A stretch of 64,000 nt of DNA from Epiperipatus broadwayi (GCA_028023455.1 JAQFVV010006199.1:3314646-3378645); one strand, 5' to 3'; positions 23,691 to 35,958 are shown, counted from the stretch's first letter. Notes: generated by a model from the letters alone, not told the origin. A program made the numbers and translations.

Positions 23691-23699
23691 TTATTATTA

Positions 23700-24860
23700 A
23701 ATGTAACATTAAACTCCATAGTATTATATAGATATATACAAATTAATGCATAAAGGAATATCAAATGAAGAGAAATTATAAAACTTTATTTACAGAAACA
23801 TAATTATTTGGTGTTTTTTTATTAATTTGTGATATCATTAAAAATTTTGCTTGTTATTTTAAAAAAAATCATAAGTTTATGTTTGTATAAAAATGCCCAT
23901 AACACTTTACAAAGCACAGTAAATATCTTATACAGAAATAAGATTAGATAGATTTTTAATAACTAATTTTTTTTTTTTAATATCACAATCACTATTGTAT
24001 TTTTTCAGTTATTTGACACACCTTTGTTATTTTGAACATAGCTTTGTCAACATTTTATTTCTTAACTATTCTTTAAAAAATAAGCCATAATGATCCCATT
24101 GTTTTTTGAAACTTTTCCATTCTTCATATCTTTAATTACATGACATGTCTTTTGATAAGCATGACATTTCTAATGAAATCATTATAACTATATCAGTTAT
24201 TGTGGTTTTTTAAATTAATAAATAGTTCTTTGAAGAATGCTACATGATGTTATTTATACTTTTAATTATAGTGTCATTTTTTCTTTTAGAGAAATAACTT
24301 TTTTCTTAAACAATGCTATTGTTTTATATCTTTGAAATTTCTATAGTTTTTCTTGCCATTTTGCACTTATATTGTTTTATGCCATGTTCACTTTTTTCAT
24401 TAAAAACAATTGACTTATCAAAAAAGGATAATAACATACAAGACTGAATTGATAAATTTTGGTACCTGAGCTAATCCTTAAAAACTGATTTGTAAAATTA
24501 TTTAGAACTTTTGGTGCAGAGAGAGCATATCTGCATCAAGTCTATATATATATGATGTTGCATTCAAATCCAAGCCAAATGAAATTCATTTCAAGATGTT
24601 TAAAAATGTTGTCTTGATCCATTGCTAATTATCCAAAACTGGTCGGTAAATGGGTATCTGTCTTTAGCTAAAGAATAAAATAAAAAAATGAAAAACTTTA
24701 TAGCTTCATTAACTAACAATTATCAAGCCTGATAAGCATTACCTTCTTCTTCACTATTTCTCTATGAGGGACTTTAGGAAAGACCACTGTCCTGTAGAAT
24801 AAATATTACAAAATTAGTTTCTATTTATATAAAATAGTCTAGGAAAAAATATGTATTAAA
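23700..24860. other. AT-rich sequence, no gene seen
   Basis: No recognisable coding remnant or repeat family. Confidence 0.5.
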
Positions 24861-24869
24861 TAACAAATT

Positions 24870-24918
24870 TTTTTTTATAAAAAAAAAAAAAAATAAAAAA
24901 AAAAAAAAAAAAAAAAAA
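24870..24918. repeat. Poly(A)-rich tract
   Basis: Almost uninterrupted A with two T interruptions. It could be a retroposon tail, but no element is recognisable directly upstream. Confidence 0.7.
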
Positions 24919-25419
24919 TTAAATAATGAAAGAAAATAACTTAAAATATAATAAAATTTTATTATCATAACATTTTAAATCATTCTTTGAACTTTGATTA
25001 TTGTGAATAGATTCATGGATTCTTTATAATTTATTATTTTAAATATAGGTTTTTATCAAAGTATAGGCTTTTCCATAGAAATTATTGATAAATCATTTAA
25101 TTGATTATTCTTGGGATTTCAGTTTACAGATATTGCTTTGATTGCTGTGGTATTTATAAAACAATGTTAAAAATAATTCTTTCGGCCAGATAATTTTCTA
25201 TTGAGATAAGATAATGTAGATATGAAAATACTTAGAAATATTTCATTAAAAAGAACTAAATATCTAGAATTTTGTAAAATGAAAAAGAATTAATAATTCT
25301 ATAAATGAATTAACAATAAAAGCTATAGAATAAAATAAGAACCTCAGAAGTATAAATCAATATCTTAATATTGGAAAAAAAAAATAGAACTCTTACATCT
25401 CAGAAATATAAAACAATAT

Positions 25420-26765
25420 GTGTCAAAAGAAAAAATGGATCTAATACTAAAAACATATATGATATCATAAAATACATGAAAAAGTTTTACAAAAATTATA
25501 TAATAATAAAGAATGAAAATACAAATTAACTTCTGCAATCATATTTTCTCAATTACCAAGCAATCTAGGAAAAAAAAAATCTCTAAGAAATAATGGAATT
25601 AATATTGATATCTTAAAAGCAGCAAGTAAAAAAATAGAAGACTTATTGGCAATACTATACACAAATATCCAAATAATAAAAATATATCAAATGATTGGAA
25701 GAATATAGTAGTGATTTAGATATTTAAGAAATGTGATTAAGAAAATATTAGCAATTAAGGCCTCTCAGTTTTTTAAATAAGATATTTACTAAAATAATTA
25801 CAACCCAGATAATTTTGGTCTAAAATCAATCAAAAGAACAAGCTAAATTTGAAAAATGGTTTAAACATAGTGGAACACATCCAAATAATGAGTTTAGTTA
25901 TAAAAAACAATGAGTATGAGTTGCCATTATACTTTGGACTTGTAGATTATGCAAACATATTTCCATAGTGATTAAATTTTTATACCATCAAGATATATAT
26001 CTAGAATATTGTTATATTCTAAGGAATATTTATCAAAATGCAAAGCAATGATATATTATGAGATTACAATAAGATAAACATTGTCAAGGATATATGGCAC
26101 AGTGAGTTCATACCTTCAAAATGTTTTACAGTAATAAAAAGTAATAAAAAGTATTTTGTGGTTTAAATGAGACACTAAATAAAATAATAATACACTAATC
26201 TTATTTAAGTCATCTAGATTTTGCATTTTGCAGAACATGTCTTTGTGTTTTTGTAAATAATGCTTCAGAGCTTTAGAAAATGATATAAGAATTATCAGAT
26301 ACAATTATAAATGTAGAACTAAAGCTAAATACTAATAAAAAACAAATAATTTTCAATAGATTTTTTTAAAGCTAATTATAAAAAATGATAATAATGAATT
26401 AGAAAAAGTTAACAATTATAAATAAATGATCAGATTTTTAATACAGCTGAAAATGTTATGAATGAAATTAATCATAAAATTAATCTTGATCAAATCCTTT
26501 TGATAAAATAAACTTAATATTAAAAGTAAATATGCCTATATATTTGAAAAGGAATATTTTTAATAGATGTGTTTTACCAGTTATTATATATAGATCTGAG
26601 ATGTGAAAACTTATCAGAACAGCAATATAAATACTTCAGATCCCATAAAAAATAAGAGAATATGTTGGAATAATAATAATTGGACATTGAAAATAAGATA
26701 TGTGGATATCAGAACACAGATATCATTGACATCATTAAAATGGTGCTAGGTTAAGTATATTGATA
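25420..26765 (+). mobile_element. RTE-type LINE fragment, copy 1 (heavily decayed)
   Basis: It parallels copy 2 directly downstream. The series is ILKAASKKIEDLLAILYTN (about 25612), a block equivalent to the NWKNAVLI/FKK segment, NEYELPLYFGLVDYANIF (about 25911, the counterpart of the DYQKAFDSI box), a KNIYKNA-like block, and a late block reading INRCVLPVIIYRSEM (about 26560). Many stops and frameshifts. Similarity ends near 26765, where copy 2 begins. Confidence 0.75.
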
Positions 26766-28770
26766 GAAGAGAAAACAGTTTGTGAAGAGTTGGGTATTCA
26801 AACTAGTTCTCAAAACAATGTGAAAGACCTAAAAAGAAAACCACATAATTCAAATTTGAATGCATTCAATAGGAAGATAACCAATACACTTTTAAAAACT
26901 ACAACAAAGATAGCTGGTATAAAACAGCCACAATTGACCAGTAAAATTTCTTCCAAGATGACAATTTATATAAAAAAGAATGAATATGAAAATATATAAA
27001 GTGATGCATTAAGACGAGTTGAATATCTTGAATTTTATAAAGAGGTGTGAAAAAGAGTTGATGGTATAAGAAAGTATAATTGTGAATTAGCAAAAAAAGT
27101 TATAGAAGAGAATAAAAGTCTCAAGAGTTTAAAACAACATCTTGGTATTAGTAAGAAACTTATTTCTGAAATAAGAAAAAAAGATTATTACTCATAAGAG
27201 AGATAGCCTTAAAATGTGCAGAAGAGTTCTACCAAGAGTTATATAGTAATAGATAATAAGGAAAATTACTTTTTACAATTACTATGTTTTATGAATTTCC
27301 CAGGATTTTAAATGAAGAAGTGAGACATGTAATTAAATTTATGAAGAAGGGAATAGCTCCTGTAATCATGGCATTATAATTGATATTTTAAAAGAAGCAG
27401 GGAAAGAAATAGAATTTTTCTTTAGCAAAGTTACATACCAAATGTCTAAATGATAAAGATGTACCAGATAGTTGGAAGAATGCAGTATTAATATCAATAT
27501 TTAAAAAAGTGATATAAAATATTAGAAATTTCAGACCTATCAGTCTTTTATCAGTTTTATATAAAATCTTTACCAAAATAATTACAAAATAACAAGCTGG
27601 ATTTAAACAGTGCTTTTAGTATAGTGAATCACATCCAGATATTGAGAAAAGTTATAGAAAGTACCAATAAATATAAGTTTCCATTATGTTTTGGATTTTT
27701 AGATTATCAAAAGGCATTTGATTCTATAAGCATTATTTTAGTGATTAAAGCATTAGATCACAAGATATACACCCATAATACTGTCATATTTTGAAGAATA
27801 TTTATAAAAATGCAACAGTAACAATTAGATTACATAATGATACTAGGAAGATTAACATTGAAAAGAATATATGACAGAATGATTCTATATCTCGAAAACC
27901 TTTTACAGCAGTTTTGAAAGAAGGATTTTGTGGATTAAAATGGAAAGCTAAGGAAATAAAAGCAAATGGAGATTATTTCAGTCATCTAGATTTTACAAAT
28001 AATGTAGTTATTTTTGAAAATTATGCTTTAGAGCTTCAAGAAATGTTGCAAAAATTATCAGATAAAAAAAAAAAAAGTAGAACTAAAAGTAAATGTTAAA
28101 AAGATTAAAGTAATGTTCAATGTATTTTCTCCAAAGAGGAAAATGAAGATTGGTAATGATGAGTCTAGAAAAGTTAACTTCAAATACTTTGATCAAATTA
28201 TTACTACAGATGGAAACATAATTGATGAAATTTATCATAGAATTAAACTTCATTGAGGTGCTTTTGGTAGAAATAACTTAATATTAAAATGAAATATATC
28301 TGTGTTTGAAAAAAGTTTTTAATAAATGTGTTTTACCAGTTCTTACTTATGGATTTGAGATTTGGATACTTAACTAAAGAGCAGTACAGAGACTTCAGAC
28401 AACTCAATGAAGTATGGAAAGATACATGTTAGAAATAACAAGAAGAGATCAAAAATGAAATACATGGATGAGGGAACAAATAGGCATTATTGACACAATT
28501 GAAAGAATTAAGAGACTAAAGTAGAGTTGGACTGGACATATTGCTAGAAGAGATGATGATAATGGATAAACAGTTGAAATGTTAAACTGGATTCCAAGAG
28601 ATCTAGAAAAAAACCATATGTGAGATGGAGAGTTGAAATAAAGAAGTGATCTGGGGTGATGTGGAGAAGAGAGGCTAGAGATTGAAGATGGACTAAACTT
28701 GGGGAGACCTTAATCTTGCAATGGATCGATAATAGGTTGAAAATAATGATGATGTTGGAAAGTGAAATTT
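26766..28770 (+). mobile_element. RTE-type LINE fragment, copy 2
   Basis: It starts in the linker between endonuclease and RT (EYLEFYKEV, KYNCELAKKVIEENKSLKSL from about 27018). It continues through the RT and ends in the characteristic 3' part: RDLE block, EIKK-like block, WRREARD-like block, GETLILQWIDNRLK-like end, then AATGATGATGTT near 28745. The endonuclease domain is missing (5' truncation). Copies 3 and 4 on the minus strand end in related TGATGA-rich strings. The layout matches RTE-clade elements of invertebrates. Confidence 0.85.
27300..28360 (+). pseudogene. RTE copy 2 reverse transcriptase
   Basis: Readable blocks are VIKFMKKGIAPVIMAL (a decayed GKAPGxD motif, about 27333), the CLNDKDVPDSWKNAVLI block (about 27444), ISLLSVLYKIFTKII (about 27540), CFGFLDYQKAFDSISIILVI (about 27691, first catalytic Asp), then an open stretch from 27914 with GFCGLKWKAKEIKANGDYFS and HLDFTNNVVIFENYALELQE. 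In this last stretch the FADDI-type box appears as FTNNVVIF: both Asp positions read Asn. It then reads TKVMFNVFSP in another frame. Frameshifts and the D-to-N changes show the copy is dead. Confidence 0.8.
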
Positions 28771-29099
28771 TTAATTTTTTTTTTCAAATGTTATAATCAA
28801 TCATTCCTTTTTTTTATTTTTATTTTAAATAGGCTAATATATTTTATTCATTGGATTTTATTTACTAGAAATCCAATTTATTTTTGATATTAATCTTATC
28901 AATGAGAAATGGAATTTTTTTATATTTCAAAAGAAAAATTTCATTCTGCAATTTAAATGTACATATTCAAAATTATAGAAATCAATGTAAATAGATAAGT
29001 ATTTACATGCTAATGTATAAATAACAAAGAAGACAAAATCTTATTTAGCTTTGATTCCTAATGATTATAATCCTACTTGAATTGTTTTTATATATAAAT
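28771..29099. other. AT-rich sequence, no gene seen
   Basis: No coding remnant; a plain AT-rich spacer between the RTE 3' end and the inverted-repeat complex. Confidence 0.5.
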
Positions 29100-29690
29100 A
29101 TTTACTTAGACATTAAAGCTAATTACTCAAGGATTTAATATGTTTATAAATTAGATGATAACAATCAATCCTTAAGCTATCAACACCCTCAACCTATGGT
29201 CAAGGTAATATCATTTAATAATAAAGATGATACCACATTTATATATGGTCTGATATGTTTATATAGATGTTAAAGTTTGCAACATGATGAAGATTGTTCA
29301 TTCTTTAAGAATTGATTGTTATCATCTACATTATAAATCCATTAAAGCCTTGAGTAATTGGCTTTATTGTCTTAGTAAATATATACTTTACATTTAATTT
29401 GGAAATTGTAAATGAATATTTATTAATCTGCTTTCAGAATCTGGAAGTTATAATTGTTTATTTATTAATCTGCTTTCATAATAGGTTATATTTGCATGAT
29501 TATTGAGGTTTGTTTAAACTTCTTTGCATTATTAATCTTACATCCCTTGGTCAAGTTGCAATCTTTAGCATCTATATAAACATATCAGATCATATATAAA
29601 GGTGGAACATCTTTATTCCTAAAGGTGGTTGCCTTGACTGAGATTGAGATTTTTGATAGCTTAAGGGTTGATGTATATATAATTAAAAAT
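29100..29690. repeat. Nested inverted-repeat complex
   Basis: Two overlapping inverted pairs are present. Pair 1: 29100-29178 against 29311-29393, sharing GATGATAACAATCAAT inverted as ATTGATTGTTATCATC, and TTACTCAAGGATTTAAT inverted with small changes. Pair 2: about 29165-29290 against 29550-29680, sharing CTTAAGCTATCAA, AATAAAGATG and GATATGTTTATATAGATG and their inverses. The left arms overlap, so the locus can fold in two alternative ways. An AATCTGCTTTC block is also duplicated (about 29428 and 29466). No coding sequence. Confidence 0.85.
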
Positions 29691-29755
29691 CAGTCAACAC
29701 TTAGACAATACCAATATCAATAACAATTAATAATTTCAAACTGTTGTCAAGACAA

Positions 29756-30248
29756 TATAAAATGTATCCCAAATGCACAACTAACTCAGACTAGCCAAAG
29801 AAAATAAACTCTAAAACATAAACAAGTGGACTTCTCAAGTGTAAGAGACTAAAATGAAAGAATAAAGGTATATAAAAGTAGGGCTACAAATAAATATCTC
29901 AGTTCTGCTTTATATATCCATGAAAAAGACACAGGTCACACTGTTACTTTTGATGAGGCTAAGATTATCTTCTTTGAGAGAAATGAAATTAAAAAAAAGA
30001 ATTTAAAAAATCTTTATTATTAAAAATTTATGATTTTGAAGCAATTAACTTATTTAAAAGTTCTTTTAATTTTAAGGGAGTGTAAGATGTAAATGGAATT
30101 GTGGGTAATATTTAGTATAAATTTGTTATCTTTTAGTCCTTTACACTTGAGAAGTCTACTTGTATTAGTGAAACCATTGGTTGTGTTTTAGAGTTTATTT
30201 TCTTTGGATAATCTGGAATAGTTGTGAATTTGGGGTAAGTTTTATTTT
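29756..30248. repeat. Foldback element with about 100-115-bp arms (CTTCTCAAGTG family)
   Basis: Left arm 29756-29854 and right arm 30132-30248 are inverted copies. Shared blocks are CCAAAGAAAATAAACTCTAA and ACTTCTCAAGTGTAA and their inverses. The 277-bp loop holds no clear ORF. The arm motif ACAAGTGGACTTCTCAAGTG resembles ACAAATAGACCTTCTCAAGT in the hairpin at 54904-55037, so the two loci belong to one family. Confidence 0.85.
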
Positions 30249-30366
30249 ATTGACTAGTTTAGCTTTAGGCTTTTAATGTTTAAATATATGTAATCTTATA
30301 ATTGAATATTTATAAATATAGTAATTAGATATATGTAAAGTATAACTTTAAAATTTTATCCACTTA

Positions 30367-30393
30367 GGAGCGCTTTCGACTATCCTCATAGTC
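30367..30393 (-). other. Ribozyme-like 3' half (weak relative)
   Basis: On the minus strand a 6-bp hairpin GACTAT/ATAGTC closes over GAGG and is followed directly by GAAAGCGCTCC. The GAAA-AGCGCT part matches the motif seen in the Penelope 3' end and foldbacks. The 5' strand reads TTGACAA, not CTGANGA, and the outer stem does not pair. Possibly a decayed ribozyme. Confidence 0.3.
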
Positions 30394-30618
30394 TTTGTCA
30401 ATTAGCACTTTAAAAAATTAATTTTCCCACAATTCTGTGATATTAACATTTTCTGCCTGTCTGTTAATTAAGTCTTGTTTGCATTTGTATATTAGCATAG
30501 CTTCCTTTATTTTCCTTTTGTTGTTATTTTTTTTCAATTTGCAATATTTTTACATTATTATAATTGAAGTTAAAACCATAAATACATGACTTATTATGGT
30601 CGTAAAAACGGATTTTAA

Positions 30619-30655
30619 TATATATATATATATATATATATGTAATTAACAACAG

Positions 30656-30689
<34 letters not shown>

Positions 30690-30705
30690 TGTTGTTAATT
30701 ACATT
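30619..30705. repeat. TA-rich hairpin with TAATTAACAACAGT arms
   Basis: TGTAATTAACAACAGT is followed by a TA run and ACTGTTGTTAATTACA, with another TA run in front. It forms a near-perfect palindrome built on TA microsatellites. Confidence 0.85.
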
Positions 30706-31503
30706 TATAAATGTAGTAATTTTTTATTAATAATAAAATAAGCCAAATAAAAGGTGTAAATTTATAAAAATGTGTAACTTTAGTATTAAATAATATATAC
30801 AGTAACTATCTTTCCTTTCTCAGAAATATTATTTTCAGCCAAAATTAGACGATTTAAAAGTAAAATAACAGTATAAGAATTCAAACAGTACTCTCACTAT
30901 TTAAAGTATTAAACAGTGATTTTGAAAAACTGAAAAAGGGAACAGGAAATTAAGGACTAGAATTTATACAAGGTTTATTACTTGCATCAAAATTGTTTGA
31001 AATCTGTTTAGATCCATTGATCAAATAAATGAAAGAAGTCACAAAAGATCTTTCCTGCAATAATTTGGCATTGCTTGTCACTATTTTCTTTATTATACTT
31101 ATATAAATAAAAACTGTTTTTGTAAATATTTCAACCTTTGTTAATTCTTGACTTTTAAGAAGCTAAATTTTAGATAAAAGATTTAATCTATCTAAATCTG
31201 TTTTTTATAAGCATAAGTGATTTTCAAAATGCATCAACTATTATATACATTATTCTTTTGTTTGGATACATAACCAATTTAATAAATATATTCTATATAT
31301 GTATGCTAAATTCTCTACTTAAAGGCAGATTAAGTTAAATAGGCATTTGGATATTATCATTATGATAATTTTCTGATATTTATGATACGTTTAACATAAT
31401 TTATTCTAGAATCTCAATTTTTGAGCTATATCTTATCACAAAGTTGCTTTTATGTATTGTAGAGAGATATTTATTTATTATTATTGTTACTATAAATTTA
31501 TTT
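30706..31503. other. AT-rich sequence, no gene seen
   Basis: No coding remnant or repeat recognised. Confidence 0.5.
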
Positions 31504-31586
31504 AAACTCAAGAGTGTGCAATGCTTATGGTTAAGACCTGTAGAGACCCCTACCATCGCATTTTTACATGCACACTCTTGAGGTTT
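31504..31586. repeat. Inverted repeat AAACTCAAGAGTGTGCA with GC-richer core
   Basis: AAACTCAAGAGTGTGCAATG (31504-31523) is inverted as CATGCACACTCTTGAGGTTT (31567-31586). The 43-bp centre, containing GGTTAAGACCTGTAGAGACC, is far less AT-rich than the surroundings. Looser pairing continues outside the arms. Confidence 0.8.
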
Positions 31587-31779
31587 ATAGCCTTAGTAAA
31601 TATTATTGTTATTGTATTTATATTTTTTCTTTGACTATAGATCTATAAACACAGATAATAACAATATATACCTGTTCTTCATAGAAATTAATAAGGTTGC
31701 ATAAGCAGTAAAAAAATATGAAGAATAACATTCACTTTACTATTTGGGACTTATTACTCTTATATTATCTAAATAAAAA

Positions 31780-31990
31780 CTCATTGCATTTACCACTATG
31801 ACACTATCCTACCCAGACAAATATGTTGCTGATCATTACTAATCATTTATAAATTTATATATAAGTGAGCTTATGATCTGAGACAATTGAAAAGTGCTGG
31901 TTTGGAATAAAATGCATCTTGGGAATCATTTATATTTTTTCATACGTCTTTATTCATATTATTACACAATATGTATTAAAAATTATAAAT
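31780..31990 (+). repeat. Decayed hammerhead-bearing short repeat, copy 3
   Basis: At 31873-31930 the block TTATGATCTGAGACAATTG, AAGTGCTGG and GGGAATCATTTAT lines up with the ribozymes at 15.3 and 52.0 kb. CTGATGA has become TTGAAAA and stem II is lost, so it cannot be an active hammerhead. The upstream part (TACCACTATGACAC, CATTTATAAATTTATATATA) resembles the inverted left arm of the 15.1-kb copy. Confidence 0.6.
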
Positions 31991-32449
31991 ATATATTTAA
32001 AATATTACAGATGAATAAAAAAAAGAGTTGAATAAATAACTATTGTATGAGATTTTAAAAAATATTAATAGATATATTAATCTTGGATTAAGTTTAAGTG
32101 TATACTAAAGCTAAAATAAAATGATAATTTCCTAACTAATAAATAATTAGTAATAATTACTAATATATATATAAATTTTTAATCTTTTACCAAATCTATA
32201 ATTTTTGATTATCGCCATTTTACTGTGCATTTTTTTTCTTTCTGATGAAAACCAGTCCTCTGGTTGAAATATAATATTATTTATTGGATTTATAAGTCTT
32301 TTTTTTTTTTTGTTTTTATATGTATTTCCTTTGGTTAGTTTGTTATATATATTATATATATATATATATATATCTGGGGAAAATAAGGTCATAGTTGTGA
32401 TTTGAATCTTTTGATTAAACTGTACTAATTTGATGTTATTAAATAGTTA

Positions 32450-32660
32450 GCAAAAATGAAAGATGTGAGAGGTTGTGATAAGGGTCAAATGCAGCAAGCT
32501 GGTTCAGCATGAAATATATCATTGAATGATTTACTTTTTTCAAACAATATTATTCATATAAGATAGGTGGTGAAATAGAAAATTATGAATATATACATAC
32601 ACTTTAAACCTGTGTGAAATCTGAGTTCTTATAGTAGAGGTGTTTAATTAAATAAATCTA
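32450..32660 (+). repeat. Decayed hammerhead-bearing short repeat, copy 4
   Basis: AAGCTGGTTCAGCATGAAAT (about 32496) matches stem II and GAAA of the family and is followed by TATCATTGAATGATTTA. CTGATGA is gone (it reads ATGCAGC). Downstream, CTGTGTGAAATCTGAGTTC near 32612 may be the degraded tRNA-like end. Confidence 0.55.
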
Positions 32661-35600
32661 TTATCCACAACATTTGCAAATGAAATTAAATATTCATTAT
32701 TTTATTTAATATTTGTTGTAACTATTTTATTCATATTTATTTTTTAAACATTAATTATAAATTAATTTAAAAGATGAATAAAATATTAATATACTTCATA
32801 CAGTAAAGGTTTTTTAAGTGATATTTAACTAAATTGAAGCTTATTACATGTTTTTAGCATCTAATAAATTTGATCAAATTATTTCACTGTATGCACTTAT
32901 TTCGAAAATTAATCACACATATTAAATGTTATTTATGACATTACTGCTAAAATTTACTTTGAATTTTATCAAAAACTATCAAGATAATTTCAACAGTTAT
33001 AAACAGTCAAGTTGTGCATTAACAATAACAACATATATTAAATACACATACTTAATGTTCATGGAAAAAATAACTTAAAAAAATAATTAAAAGGATGCAT
33101 TAATATGTTTATGCAGGTTTGTTTGAGATTCTAATGTGGCTAAAAACACTGTTGTCATGAAAGTTATTTATTAAACAAAATAAATGTAAATTTGACTAAG
33201 GCTTTCAAGAGTGGACATTTTGGGGTCATATGATTGGCAACATTTATAAATTTTTCCATTTGGTCATTGAGAAATAAGACTATGTTCAAAAGTGGAGAAG
33301 AATATGACATGATGAAAATGTCTTTACACATACTAAAAGAAATTAAAGAATTACACCAAAAATTTTCTCAGAATTGGACATTCAACCAGACTTGGGCTCT
33401 AATAAACCTAAAACAAAGTGTAGTACCAATGATGAAAAGAATATAAAGTTGTAAATCCACAGATACTGAAAAAACTTAATGAACCATTCACCTAAAACAT
33501 TCTAGATAAACTTTATATGGAAGAGATCCAAGAAATAGAAAATGCCATTATAAAGTTACTCACCTACTTGATGAATAATAGGAAAGGGCTTTCATTTGAC
33601 TACCAGATCAGTTTTAATCAATGACCCAATAAATATATTAAGACTGCTTTAACAATACTTAATGGTAACCGATTTGCTTACTGTAAAGAATCTATGATAT
33701 ATTTCATGTAATTTTCAGTCTTACGTATTCTATGAAAACCTGCTTTTAAGAAATTTTATCAATGCAATCCCTATATTGGATTGGCTAACCTCATAATCTA
33801 TAAGTGAAATGTATGGCTTTCATATATGATACATAATGATTAATCCCTCAATATTTAAAATGTTAAATTAATACACACCGAAACATTGGAAATGCTCTTC
33901 AGTTGATACGATAAAATGCAATAGACTAATCGGCCAAATATGATTTTAATCATTGCCCACATGTTCATAAATTAAACAAACTTATATGTGTTTGAATTGA
34001 CTAACACCATCATAAATGTGACATACATGATCAGATTAATGTAAATGGGTCATTACTATGATTTCTGGAATGGGAAGTTTTATGTTTTTAATTTCTGGTG
34101 ATAACTAATGTCTTAATGTAATTGATATGAAATTAATTGTTTTTTTTTTTTATATATACAAGTGTAACCACTGATTTTGTTGACTGGTCTCCTTTGAGAT
34201 TATATGTAATTGTCCTTCCTTTTGTAAATGATTCTTATAGTTTGTGAATAAAATTTCCTTTTGAAAGATTAAACATATAAATAAACATTTATTTCCTGAT
34301 AAGAAACATATAAAGTGCATGCACACTAAAACCTATGTATATATATTGTAGTAAACGTAATCACTGATTCTTATTGAAAAAATAATAAAATGATCTGAAC
34401 ACCATAAATAATAGAGAGATAAACTTTTGTTTTTAGAGTCCACCACCCTACCTCTGCATTTTTTAAATAAAAGTTAAACAAATTTCTAATATTATTACTA
34501 CTACTACTTTTACTACCATTACCAGTAGGACTAATAATAGAAGCTTTAAAATATATTTTAATGAAATAAAAATTTATACAGAATTATATATGTGATTAAA
34601 AAAAGAAAAATACATAAATACATATGATATTGCTAAGATTAAATATATGAACAAAACTGGTTGTTGAATGCTTTGGTTACATTTATAATATTGAACAAAT
34701 CATTGGTCGTTATAGTTGGATTAAAATAAAAATTACCTGAATTAAATGTTTTATATATATTTATAAAATCAAGTTAACATGATTGTATATAATTGTGATT
34801 AGTGTTATTCAAAACTGTAGATGATAGTTACATTTATAAAAGAATTCCTGTTAACAATGTTTAACGTAAATATATAAATGGTTGTGCAGTTGGGTATAAC
34901 TTGTTTATAACATATGTTATCAAATAATGGTCTAGAAGTTACAGTATTGACAGCAGTAATGCAAGACTCTGGTTATTTGTAGAAATATCATCAGAGATTA
35001 TTGCCTCATCCCAGATTATAATTTTCTCTAATTTATTGTAAAATAGAAAATCAAGTTTCTAAGATATTGGATTAAAACAGAAATTATATTTTAGAAAGTA
35101 GATACTAAATAGAATAAACAGAATTCCAATCGTTCTTTTAATAAAGAATAATTGATGAATTATGAGAATTGTAATGGCAGTAATTATATAATGGTTTTTG
35201 TTATGTACTATGCAGTTGAATAAAATGTAATGTTTTTTCTTCACTGTGGCATAAAGAATACTGAACACCAATGTTAGAATATATCTTTTTATTTGCAAAG
35301 AAAGAATTGGTGAAAAGAATCCAGATTGATTTTTGTAATGAAGTCTAAATATTGTAGCTCCAGGTGCCAATATTTAAACTCAAACATAATTTGTTTATTA
35401 GTGAAAGTAAAAAAAAATTGGAGGAGTGTTTATAAGCTTAAAGTTTTACATTAATTTATAAGCTTTTCAGTAATTGATTAACTGGAGAGATGAAGAAATA
35501 ATAAGAAGAGATTAATATTTAATATTATTGAGTAGGTTTTTTTAAAAAGAATGTCTTTGATAAATGGAGATATGCCTGAACAAATAACCATTATGAATTT

Positions 35601-35955
35601 TGGTTATTTAAATAGGTGATGGTTGTTTTGTTTAATTAATTGATTGCTTTTTGGAGATAAAAAAACTTATATATCATATTGTAATATGCAGTTGAAGATT
35701 GGGTATGTTGGCATAAGTTTGATGCTTGTGATATTTCTTTTTTTGTTTCTAATTAGTTTTTTACACAATGAGTTAACTTTATAGTGAATAATGCCATTTA
35801 TTTAGCAATTGGAGCATAATAGGTAATTTTTGGAGAACTAAAAAAAAATTTGGATTGTAATTCTCATTGCATTGAATGATAAATGGTGAAAAGTGATTTA
35901 ATGCTGTTTCTTATAAGAATATTACAATTAATAATGCACTGATGCGTTGTAGTGA
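32661..35955. other. AT-rich region, no gene seen
   Basis: No coding sequence recognised. At 33600-34080 two stretches about 350 bp apart share loose blocks (TTTTAATCAATGACCC against TTTTAATCATTGCCCA), perhaps a decayed tandem duplication. AATAAAATTTCC near 34248 could be a polyadenylation-like signal without an evident gene. The open frames at 33234-33446 and 35059-35370 look like composition-driven hydrophobic or low-complexity reading. Confidence 0.45.
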
Positions 35956-35958
35956 AAC

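Larger units (their letters stand above)
21900..23697 (-). mobile_element. LINE C: 3' fragment of the LINE A/B group
   Basis: Read on the minus strand, the fragment starts inside the RT at the catalytic box. That box reads YMDGVTVFLTS (near 23685), so the second Asp of YMDD is Gly. It continues with the thumb block (SNAYLSLHSKVHLFNVLITT, about 23400, and YYSPIVNFTKNF), which parallels YLSLQEEIALINMKIM and YYLPIMTVTKSF of LINE A. The distal part is decayed and ends near 21930. ATT runs lie at both ends (21903-21920 and 23683-23697). It is a severely 5'-truncated copy. Confidence 0.8.

Noticed and set aside
33234-33446. 70-codon plus-strand open frame
   Set aside because: No motif and no related copy in the window; moderate composition only. 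Left uncalled.
34980-35010. CTGATGATATTTC on the minus strand as a hammerhead core
   Set aside because: No GAAA or complementary stems in the required positions.
35059-35370. 103-codon minus-strand open frame rich in Ile, Leu, Phe and Tyr
   Set aside because: No recognisable domain, composition expected from AT-rich DNA, no promoter or splice context. Not called as a gene.
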